Shown: in pieces, positions 1 through 5,695 of the stretch
How positions within the stretch are numbered: the stretch's first letter is position 1
Layout: each line of letters begins with the position of its first letter
Assembly: GCA_030598125.1 (NCBI GenBank)
Contig: JAUVQN010000067.1
Location: 1-7,691, forward strand
Reading direction: 5' to 3'
From: Coriobacteriia bacterium
GTDB taxonomy: Bacteria; Actinomycetota; Coriobacteriia; Anaerosomatales; JAUVQN01
DNA length: 7,691 nt
Program-made: the position numbers and the translations under genes
The notes under the pieces: model-generated
Told to the model about the DNA's origin: nothing
Seen by the model: only the letters and a program-made list of their open reading frames with translations
Databases searched by the model: none

Positions 1-63
1 CACGCTCCGGGATCGGTTCGATGTCCTCGTGGCGTCGTTGGCATTGGGTCGCTGCAGGTTCAT
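1..63 (-). CDS. Probable start of a divergent gene of unknown function (partial, runs off the window)
   Basis: On the minus strand an ATG at 63-61 opens a frame with no stop through position 1, giving 21 residues that begin MNLQRPNANDATRT and continue hydrophilic, rich in Arg, Ser and Asn. The main support is a very good ribosome binding site: minus-strand GGAGG at 74-70 with a 6-nt spacer. A TACAAT hexamer on the minus strand (124-119) could be its -10 box. No signal peptide or domain is visible in so short a piece, and I do not recognise the protein. The gene would share the regulatory region with glnA. A second minus-strand ATG in another frame (44-42) has no comparable ribosome binding site. 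The call rests on start signals alone, so confidence is moderate to low. Confidence 0.42.
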   Translation of the reverse strand, partial: MNLQRPNANDATRTSNRSRSV

Positions 64-118
64 CTTTCCCCTCCGGTGTCCGTGCTGGGCTAGCTCCTCT
101 GTGGCGAGCGTTCCTCGC

Positions 119-124
119 ATTGTA
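119..124 (-). promoter_or_regulatory. Candidate -10 box for the divergent gene left of glnA
   Basis: The minus strand reads TACAAT (124 to 119), five of six matches to TATAAT. It would start transcription near 112 and leave a leader of about 50 nt before the ATG at 63. No good -35 hexamer is seen 16-18 bp upstream (TTTCGA at 147-142 is the best). The element overlaps the putative GlnR-like array, so regulator binding there could affect both directions. Confidence 0.3.
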
Positions 125-148
125 ATCGTCCCGAAACACAATCGAAAC
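119..148 (+). promoter_or_regulatory. Putative GlnR-like nitrogen operator upstream of glnA
   Basis: Three 5-mers repeat with an exact 11-bp period: GTAAT (122-126), GAAAC (133-137) and GAAAC (144-148). The actinobacterial GlnR box, from memory, is gTnAc-n6-GaAAc repeated with the same 6-nt gaps. The first element matches four of its consensus positions, the second matches perfectly, and the third is a GAAAC where the model expects gTnAc. The fourth expected element at 155-159 (TATGG) does not match. A short dyad, ATTGT (119-123) and ACAAT (138-142) with 14 nt between, overlaps the array. The site lies 80-110 bp before the glnA start, between two divergent genes. That GlnR or the neighbouring regulator binds here is an inference. 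Confidence 0.4.
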
Positions 149-214
149 ATCCGGTATGGAGACTCTGCGTGGCCACCGGACGCCGACCCTGCGGCCAGGA
201 TGGCGGCAGACGAC

Positions 215-220
215 AGGAGG
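215..220 (+). promoter_or_regulatory. Ribosome binding site fixing the glnA start
   Basis: A perfect AGGAGG lies 8 nt before the ATG at 229. The frame is open further upstream to an ATG at 169, which would add 20 residues, but that start lacks a comparable ribosome binding site and its extra residues are low-complexity Arg/Gly/Glu unlike the family. Starting at 229 also puts the feedback arginine at residue 62, its number in Bacillus subtilis glutamine synthetase. Confidence 0.85.
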
Positions 221-228
221 ACGAGGAG

Positions 229-1557
229 ATGACAGAGTTCGACAAGGACTACGTGCTCAAGACGGTGGAGGAGCGCGGGATCCGCTTCATCCGGTTCTGG
301 TTCACCGACGTGCTCGGGTTCCTGAAGTCGTTCGCGATCAGCGACACCGAGCTCGAGACCGCGTTCGAGGAGGGCATGGGCTTCGACGGCTCCTCCATCG
401 AGGGCTTCACCCGTATCCAGGAGTCCGACATGGTGGCGTTCCCGGACGCCTCGACTTTCCAAGTGCTTCCCTGGCGTCCCGACGAGGGTGGCGTCGCCCG
501 GATGTTCTGCGATGTGACGAGCCCTGACGGCACGCCGTTCGACGGCGACCCGCGGTACGCGCTGAAGCGCATGCTCGCCAGGGCGTCCGCCAGGGGCTAC
601 ACGTACTATGTCGGTCCCGAGCTCGAGTACTTCTACTTCGCGGACAGCTGTGGCTGTGAGGTGCTCGACCAGGGTGGGTACTTCGACCTGACGCCGCTCG
701 ACGTGGCGAGCGACCTGCGGCGCGAGACCGTCCTCACCCTCGAGAAGCTCGGTATCCCCGTGGAGTACAGCCACCATGAGGTCGCTCCCTCGCAGCACGA
801 GATCGACCTGCGGTACACGGACGGCCTCAGCATGGCCGACAACGTGATGACGTACCGGCTCACGGTCAAGGAGATCGCGTACCAGAACGGTGTCTACGCC
901 ACATTCATGCCGAAGCCGATCCACGGCGAGAACGGCTCCGGGATGCACGTGCATCAGAGCCTCTTCGACGCGGACGGCAACGCGTTCTTCGACGCTGACG
1001 ACGAGTACCATCTCTCTGCGGTGGCCAAGAGCTACATCGCCGGTCTGCTCAAGTACTCGCCGGAGTTCTGCCTGATCACGAACCAGTGGGTCAACTCGTA
1101 CAAGCGGCTCGTTCCCGGCTACGAGGCGCCCGTCTACATCACGTGGGCGCGTCAGAACCGCTCCGCGCAGGTGCGCGTGCCGATGTACAAGCCTGGCAAG
1201 GAGCAGGCGACGCGCGTCGAGCTCAGGAGCCCGGACCCGGCCGCGAACCCGTACCTCGCGTTCGCCGTCATGCTGGGTGCTGGCCTCAAGGGTATCGACG
1301 AAGGTCTCGAGCTCACGCCCGAGGCGACGAACAACATCTTCGAGATGAGCGATGCGGAGCTGGAGGACGCCGGCATCGGCGTGCTTCCCGGCAGTCTCGG
1401 GGAGGCGATCAAGGCGTTCGAGGCCTCCGACGCCATGCGCGAGATCCTGGGCGATCACATCTACGAGTACGTGCTCGCCAACAAGAACGCGGAATGGGCA
1501 GAGTACCGCTCGCAGGTGAACGCATGGGAGCTCGAGAGCTACCTGTCCGTCCTGTAG
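229..1557 (+). CDS. glnA: Type I glutamine synthetase, non-adenylylated, GlnA2-like
   Basis: This 442-residue cytoplasmic enzyme should join ammonia to glutamate using ATP, the entry point of nitrogen assimilation. It has the beta-grasp region with FDGSSIEGF (52-60), whose Asp53 and Ser56 match the ammonium-site Asp50/Ser53 of the enterobacterial enzyme. Metal ligands are seen in GPELEYF (129-135) and HEVAPSQHE (183-191), the ATP/glutamate site in NGSGMH (235-240), the flap in GYEAP with Glu299, and NRSAQVR from 310. Length fits the alpha type (about 440-450). Where beta-type enzymes carry the adenylylated Tyr397, this one has NNIFEMS (368-374), with Phe371. Arg62, the feedback-inhibition arginine of B. 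subtilis GlnA, is present. Remembered actinobacterial GlnA2 proteins share LGFLKS, ITNQWVNSYKRL, RVPMY and a C-terminus like ELxxYLS. Some GlnA2 proteins are reported to glutamylate polyamines, so the substrate is less certain than the family. It ends at a strong terminator. Confidence 0.96.
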   Translation: MTEFDKDYVLKTVEERGIRFIRFWFTDVLGFLKSFAISDTELETAFEEGMGFDGSSIEGFTRIQESDMVAFPDASTFQVLPWRPDEGGVARMFCDVTSPDGTPFDGDPRYALKRMLARASARGYTYYVGPELEYFYFADSCGCEVLDQGGYFDLTPLDVASDLRRETVLTLEKLGIPVEYSHHEVAPSQHEIDLRYTDGLSMADNVMTYRLTVKEIAYQNGVYATFMPKPIHGENGSGMHVHQSLFDADGNAFFDADDEYHLSAVAKSYIAGLLKYSPEFCLITNQWVNSYKRLVPGYEAPVYITWARQNRSAQVRVPMYKPGKEQATRVELRSPDPAANPYLAFAVMLGAGLKGIDEGLELTPEATNNIFEMSDAELEDAGIGVLPGSLGEAIKAFEASDAMREILGDHIYEYVLANKNAEWAEYRSQVNAWELESYLSVL

Positions 1558-1592
1558 CAGCGCACTTCCGCGTGCTGACCTTTGTCCGGCAA

Positions 1593-1634
1593 CGGCGCCG
1601 GGCGGCTTTGCCGCCGGGCGCCGCGCTTCTTCTT
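1593..1634 (+). terminator. Rho-independent terminator of glnA
   Basis: Positions 1593-1606 pair with 1610-1623: 13 G-C pairs of 14, with a single G-G mismatch (1600 against 1616) and a TTT loop (1607-1609). A broken T run follows (1627-1634, six T in eight). It starts 36 nt after the glnA stop. It suggests that most glnA transcription stops here and that the downstream regulator is either read through or has its own promoter, although no convincing -10/-35 pair is visible in 1635-1694. Confidence 0.8.
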
Positions 1635-1694
1635 CCCGCGCGACCGCGCGGACGGCCGTCGCACGGGACGACGCCTGAGACGGAGCGATAGACT

Positions 1695-2366
1695 GTGCAC
1701 ATGAAGCGTGTGCTCATAGCCGCCGACGACGACCACACCCGCGCGTGGATCCACCGCGCGATGGCCGGCATGGACGTCCACCTCGTGGATGCGAGCGACA
1801 GCGAGCTGTCGGAACGGCTCCTCGAGGGGCAGTTCGACCTGGTCGTCGCCGATGCCGGTGCGTCTCCGAACAGCGTCGTGCGCGCGCTGGAGGAGGGCGC
1901 GCAGTCGGGGGCGAACGTCAAGGCGATGCTCGTGCTGGAACCGGAGGGGCTCGCCGGGCGGGCGCCGCCCGCCCGGCTCCTGGCCGACTTCATGGTGCGC
2001 GGCGGCACGTCGGAGGAGCTCGCTGCCAGGATCCGGTTCCAGCTGTGGCCGGACCAGGAGGTGTCCGACGCCGACCTCATCCGCGTGGACGATCTCGTGC
2101 TGAACCTCGCTACGTACCAGGCGTACACAGACGGCGGACCGGTCGACTTCACGTATCAGGAGTACGCCCTCTTCGCGTTCCTCGTGACGCATGCGAACCG
2201 CGCGTACAGCCGCGAGCTGCTGCTCTCCCGCGTGTGGGGTTCGGACTACTACGGCGGTGCGCGCACGGTCGACGTCCACGTGCGGCGGATCCGCTCGAAG
2301 CTCGGTCCCGAGCTCGCGCGGAGGATGCAGACCGTGCGCGGGGTCGGCTACCTCTGGCAAGGCTGA
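1695..2366 (+). CDS. OmpR-family transcriptional regulator with an atypical receiver, GlnR-like
   Basis: The 223-residue protein has a receiver-like domain (about 4-115) and a winged-helix DNA-binding domain (about 125-223). The receiver keeps the acidic cluster (Asp11-13) and an Asp at the phosphorylation position (Asp53, in LVVADAG). The switch Thr/Ser is Leu in AMLVLEP and the invariant Lys-Pro is replaced in DFMVRGG, so standard phosphorylation signalling is doubtful. The DNA-binding domain is intact: DFTYQEYALFAFL, LLLSRVWGSDYYGG, the recognition helix in RTVDVHVRRIRSKLG, and the wing ending RGVGYLW. Remembered Streptomyces GlnR has the same architecture and a nearly identical GGxRTVDVHVRRxRxKLGPE stretch, though that helix is common across OmpR regulators. 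The GTG at 1695 is preferred because GGAG (1682-1685) lies 9 nt before it; ATG at 1701 is possible. No partner kinase gene is nearby. A nitrogen role is inferred from its neighbour glnA and the phased upstream array. Confidence 0.88.
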   Translation: MHMKRVLIAADDDHTRAWIHRAMAGMDVHLVDASDSELSERLLEGQFDLVVADAGASPNSVVRALEEGAQSGANVKAMLVLEPEGLAGRAPPARLLADFMVRGGTSEELAARIRFQLWPDQEVSDADLIRVDDLVLNLATYQAYTDGGPVDFTYQEYALFAFLVTHANRAYSRELLLSRVWGSDYYGGARTVDVHVRRIRSKLGPELARRMQTVRGVGYLWQG

Positions 2367-2384
2367 GGCCTCGCGCCGATCGCG

Positions 2385-2963
2385 CTACCGGACCGTCCCG
2401 ACGAAGACGTAGCTCGCACCTCCGAGTCGCGTACACTCCCCGTCGACGCCGTGCTCGCTCATGAACGCGCAGAGCTCGTCCGTCGTGAAGAAGGCTCCCG
2501 GCTCCCTGGCGAGTCGCTCGGCCAGCGCGATGAGCTTGATGGCGATCTGCGTGCGGTCGTACTCCATGATGACGACGCCGCCGCCGGGCCGGACGACACG
2601 CCGCATCTCGTCCACGGCCGCCGGCTGGTCGCGGAAGTGGTGGAACGCGTCCGAGACGACCACGCCGTCGAAGCGGTCCTCGTCGAAGGGCATCGCGCCG
2701 GCGTCGCCCACGAGCGACTCCACCGAGCCGTGCTCCGGCACGTAGGCGAGCATCTCCGGCGTCGTGTCGAGGATCGTGACGCACCAGTCGTACGTGTCCG
2801 CAAGCCGCACGGCGAGGCCGCCGGTGCCGCCGCCGAGGTCGAGCAGCGAGCCGCTCCTCTCCACGAACGGTGCGAGCCATCCGCCCACCTGGCCCACGCC
2901 CTCGTCGTCCCATCTGTCGCCGTAGCGCTTGAGCAGCGGTGCGCTCCAGTTGAAGAGGCCCAT
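2385..2963 (-). CDS. Class I SAM-dependent methyltransferase, substrate unknown
   Basis: The 192-residue soluble protein has the Rossmann-like Methyltransf_11/UbiE-type fold order. Motif I is LLDLGGGTGG (40-49), the ribose-binding acidic residue is Asp66 in TILDTTPEML, GDAGAMPF follows at 86-93, then FDGVVVSDAFHHF (98-110), and MRRVVRPGG (120-128) before the EYDR strand. The C-terminal part (TDELCAFMSEHG and beyond) resembles the end of small-molecule methyltransferases, but nothing identifies the acceptor. The start at 2963 has a minus-strand GGAAGGG about 5 nt upstream; the open frame continues far upstream antisense to polA, but no homologous residues precede this Met. It is a single gene, convergent with the regulator (18 bp between stops) and divergent from polA, and its base composition matches its neighbours. 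Calling it UbiE would be over-reading. Confidence 0.88.
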   Translation of the reverse strand: MGLFNWSAPLLKRYGDRWDDEGVGQVGGWLAPFVERSGSLLDLGGGTGGLAVRLADTYDWCVTILDTTPEMLAYVPEHGSVESLVGDAGAMPFDEDRFDGVVVSDAFHHFRDQPAAVDEMRRVVRPGGGVVIMEYDRTQIAIKLIALAERLAREPGAFFTTDELCAFMSEHGVDGECTRLGGASYVFVGTVR

Positions 2964-3006
2964 GCATACCCTTCCGCGAGGCGCCGGCCCGTCGCCGGCG
3001 CTCGGG

Positions 3007-3012
3007 TACAAT
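3007..3012 (+). promoter_or_regulatory. Candidate -10 box of polA
   Basis: TACAAT matches TATAAT at five of six positions and lies 35 nt before the polA ATG, giving a leader of roughly 28 nt that includes the ribosome binding site. The expected -35 position (around 2984-2989) is GC-rich and matches poorly, so this is a -10-only prediction. Confidence 0.4.
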
Positions 3013-3016
3013 CTTA
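3011..3016 (-). promoter_or_regulatory. Candidate -10 box of the methyltransferase gene
   Basis: The minus strand reads TAAGAT (3016 to 3011), four of six matches with the key TAnnnT pattern. It sits about 48 bp before the methyltransferase ATG. It shares two base pairs (3011-3012) with the candidate polA -10 box on the other strand. No -35 box is visible on this strand. Confidence 0.28.
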
Positions 3017-3032
3017 GTCCGACCGGCCGGGG

Positions 3033-3038
3033 AGGAGG
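3033..3038 (+). promoter_or_regulatory. Ribosome binding site of polA
   Basis: AGGAGG sits inside a longer purine run (3031-3039), 9 nt before the ATG at 3048. It supports that start and agrees with the family N-terminus, in which the first strand (IAIIDGNSLL) begins within about ten residues of the Met. Confidence 0.8.
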
Positions 3039-3047
3039 GCGACGGCG

Positions 3048-5684
3048 ATGCCGGACGAGCGCACCATCGCGATCATCGACGGCAACAGCCTGCTCCACCG
3101 GGCGTTCCACGCGCTGCCCACGTCGCTGGCGCTGTCGGACGGACGGCCCACGAACGCGGTGTACGGCTTCCTCACGATGCTGTTCTCGCTCGTGGACAGG
3201 CTCGCTCCGGACGGCGTCGTGGCCGCCTTCGACAAGGGAAGGCCGGCGTTCCGCACCGAGGTGCTCGAGCAGTACAAGACCCACAGGCCGCTGACCGATC
3301 CGGACCTCAGGGCGCAGTTCCCCATGATCAAGCGGGTGCTCGAGGCGATGGACGTGCCCGTCGTCGAGCTCGAGGGCTGGGAGGGTGACGACCTGCTCGG
3401 CACCCTCGCCGAGCGCGCGAAGGACGCAGGCATGCGGGCGCTCCTCATCACCGGGGATCGCGACGCGATGCAGCTCGTGGACGAACGCGTCGCCGTCGTC
3501 ACGAGTCGGAAGGGGATCACCGAGCTCGTCGTCTACGGCCCCGCCGAGGTGCTGGAGCGCTTCGGTGTCGCACCGGAGCTCATCCCCGACTACCTCGGTC
3601 TCAAGGGCGATACGTCCGACAACATCCCGGGCGTACCGGGCATCGGCGAGAAGACGGCCGCCAAACTGATCGCCGAGTACGGTCGGCTCGAAGAGGTCCT
3701 CGCGCACGGTGACGAGGTCAAGGGGAAGATGGGGGAGAACCTGCGGGCGCACGCGCAGGACGCGCTCGACAGCCGCACGGTCGCGACGATCCGGCGCGAT
3801 GTGCCCGTGGAGTGCGACCTCTCCTCCGTGACATGGGGGGAGTGGGACCAGGGCCGGATCCTCGACGTGCTGAGGGAGTTCGAGTTCACGTCGCTCATGC
3901 CACGGGTGAACGCGGCGGCGGTGCCCACCGCCGACGGTGAGGAGGCTACCGGCGTACGCGAGCGGCTGCCGGTGCTCGCGGGTCCCGACGCGACGGCACG
4001 CGCCGCCGAGGTGGCGGCCGATCCGCCGTCCGGCTGGGTCGGCGTGGCGACCGAGGCCGCGGCGGGTGCGTGTCTCATACCCTCTCGGGAGTGCGCGATC
4101 GCGACGGGTGCCGAGGTACTTGTCGTGGAGAGCGGCCGGAGCCGAGAGGTGCTTGCGGGCCTCGTCGATTCCGCACGTATCGCATCCGGTGACGTCAAGG
4201 CCGTGCTCGACGCCGCGTGCTCCGACGAGCCCTCCGCGGACGAGCCGTTGGATCGGGCGGACGCCGAGCGGCTCTTCGACTGTACGGTCGCCGCGTACCT
4301 CCTCCACTCCGGGCGGCGTGCGTACGACCTGCAGATGATCGCCGGAGAGCAGCTGGGGACGACGCTCGGCATCCGCGAGGACGAAGGGGACCGGTTGGCC
4401 GCCGATGCACAGACGTCGGCGGAGCTCGTCGGCGTGTTGCGCGAGTCCCTCGAGGCGGACGCTTCCATCGGTGTCTTCGAATCCTGCGAGATGCCGCTCA
4501 TCCCGGTGCTCTCGAGGATGGAGCGGGTCGGCGTCGCGATCGACGTGGCCGCGCTCGCGATGCTCGCGGACGACATGGAGGCCCGCATCGGAGCGCTCAA
4601 GACGGAGATATTCGATCTGGCCGGCATGGAGTTCGTCATCGATTCGCCCAAACAGCTCGGCGCGGTGATCTTCGAGACGCTCGGCCTGCCGACGGGCAAG
4701 CGCACCAAGACCGGCTTCTCGACCGACTCGACCGTGCTGGGGCCGCTCGCCGAGGAGTACCCGATCGCCGGCAAGGTGCTGGAGTACCGGGAGCTTGCCA
4801 AGCTGAAGTCCACCTACGTGGACGCGTTGCCGCGGCTGCTCGGCCCCGACAGGCGGCTGCACACCACGTTCAACCAGACGGTCGCTGCGACCGGCAGGCT
4901 CTCCTCATCGAATCCGAACCTGCAGAACATCCCTGTCCGCACGGAGCTCGGCCGACGCATCCGCGCGGCGTTCGTCCCGGGTGAGGGCTACGATCTGATC
5001 GTCTCGGCGGACTACTCGCAGATCGAGTTGAGGATCCTCGCGCATCTCTCCGAGGACGAGGGGCTCATCGAGGCGTTCACGGACGGCACCGACTTCCACG
5101 CGTCGACCGCCGCGCGCGTCTTCGGTATCGCGCCCGAGGACGTCACACGCGGACTCAGGAGTCGTGCGAAGGCGACCAACTTCGGGATCGTCTACGGTAT
5201 CTCAGCGCACGGACTCTCGGCCCAGCTCGGTGTCGAACACGAGGATGCCCAGGAACTCATCGACCGCTACTTCGCCGCGTATCCGGGTGTCCGCGCGTAC
5301 CTCGATCGCACCATCGAGGATGCGCGCCGCGACGGCTATGCCGTCACGATGATGGGTCGTCGGCGTCGGATCCCGGAGCTCGCGTCGAGCAACCACAACA
5401 CGCGTTCGTTCGGCGAGCGCACGGCGATGAACCACCCCATGCAGGGAACCGCGTCCGACATCATGAAGCTCGCGATGATCGAAGCGGACCGGCGGCTGCG
5501 CGAGGAGGGGCTTGCCAGCCGGATGCTCCTGCAGGTCCACGACGAGCTCGTCTTCGAGGCTGCGGCGGACGAGCTCGAGGCGCTCACCCGGCTCGCGGTC
5601 GAGGCGATGTCGGGCGTGGTGGAACTCGGCGTGCCGCTCGCCGTGGAGGTGTCGTCGGGCCCCGACTGGGCCGCAGCCAAGTAG
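3048..5684 (+). CDS. polA: DNA polymerase I, 5'-nuclease and polymerase active, proofreading site degenerate
   Basis: An 878-residue repair and Okazaki-fragment-processing polymerase. The N-terminal 5'-nuclease (about 1-290) has its metal-binding acids: Asp11 in IIDGNSLLHR, EGDD (112-115), GDRD (136-139) and GDTSD (187-191), followed by the helix-hairpin-helix GVPGIGEKTAAKL. The middle domain (about 320-480) keeps the 3'-5' exonuclease fold, but the remembered E. coli catalytic acids align to Ala334 (Asp355) and Val386 (Asp424), and Tyr497 aligns to Arg449; only Glu336 and Asp453 remain, so proofreading is probably lost. The polymerase domain is complete: GRLSSSNPNLQNIP, motif A with Asp655 in SADYSQIELR, motif B RAKATNFGIVYG with Lys708 and Phe712, and motif C QVHDELVFE with Asp832/Glu833. 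Phe712 is the residue type that discriminates against dideoxynucleotides. It appears to be transcribed alone, with a gene on the opposite strand at each side. Confidence 0.98.
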   Translation: MPDERTIAIIDGNSLLHRAFHALPTSLALSDGRPTNAVYGFLTMLFSLVDRLAPDGVVAAFDKGRPAFRTEVLEQYKTHRPLTDPDLRAQFPMIKRVLEAMDVPVVELEGWEGDDLLGTLAERAKDAGMRALLITGDRDAMQLVDERVAVVTSRKGITELVVYGPAEVLERFGVAPELIPDYLGLKGDTSDNIPGVPGIGEKTAAKLIAEYGRLEEVLAHGDEVKGKMGENLRAHAQDALDSRTVATIRRDVPVECDLSSVTWGEWDQGRILDVLREFEFTSLMPRVNAAAVPTADGEEATGVRERLPVLAGPDATARAAEVAADPPSGWVGVATEAAAGACLIPSRECAIATGAEVLVVESGRSREVLAGLVDSARIASGDVKAVLDAACSDEPSADEPLDRADAERLFDCTVAAYLLHSGRRAYDLQMIAGEQLGTTLGIREDEGDRLAADAQTSAELVGVLRESLEADASIGVFESCEMPLIPVLSRMERVGVAIDVAALAMLADDMEARIGALKTEIFDLAGMEFVIDSPKQLGAVIFETLGLPTGKRTKTGFSTDSTVLGPLAEEYPIAGKVLEYRELAKLKSTYVDALPRLLGPDRRLHTTFNQTVAATGRLSSSNPNLQNIPVRTELGRRIRAAFVPGEGYDLIVSADYSQIELRILAHLSEDEGLIEAFTDGTDFHASTAARVFGIAPEDVTRGLRSRAKATNFGIVYGISAHGLSAQLGVEHEDAQELIDRYFAAYPGVRAYLDRTIEDARRDGYAVTMMGRRRRIPELASSNHNTRSFGERTAMNHPMQGTASDIMKLAMIEADRRLREEGLASRMLLQVHDELVFEAAADELEALTRLAVEAMSGVVELGVPLAVEVSSGPDWAAAK

Positions 5685-5695
5685 CTACTCGGCTG
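5674..5695. terminator. Inverted repeat across the abutting polA and lipoprotein stop codons
   Basis: Positions 5674-5682 pair with 5687-5695 at eight of nine positions (one A-C mismatch, 5679 against 5690) around a 4-nt loop AGCT. The two convergent stop codons, TAG on each strand, form TAGCTA at the centre. There is no T run on either side, so it is not a classical intrinsic terminator. A bidirectional, T-less terminator or simple mRNA 3'-end structure is possible. A second small hairpin (5658-5672, five G-C pairs) lies just upstream, inside polA. Confidence 0.4.

Noticed and set aside
169..228. A 20-residue N-terminal extension of glutamine synthetase from an upstream ATG
   Set aside because: The AGGAGG at 215-220 is placed for the ATG at 229, and family length and residue numbering fit the shorter form.
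29..232. A plus-strand open frame upstream of glnA and overlapping its start
   Set aside because: It lacks a convincing ribosome binding site and a recognisable sequence, crosses the regulatory array and ends in the Arg-rich translation of the glnA ribosome binding site.
1637..1650. A second GC-rich dyad just after the glnA terminator
   Set aside because: It is only alternating CG sequence that pairs with itself in several registers, with no T run; such dyads are expected by chance at this base composition.
2367..2384. A possible bidirectional terminator between the regulator and methyltransferase genes
   Set aside because: Only a 4-bp CGCG stem with a 5-nt loop can be drawn in the 18-bp gap and there is no T run on either strand.
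2385..4862. A very long open frame on the minus strand, antisense to the first two thirds of polA and joined to the methyltransferase
   Set aside because: Only the last 192 residues look like a protein family. The rest is the His/Arg/Glu-rich pattern typical of antisense frames in high-GC genes, and polA on the other strand is unmistakable.
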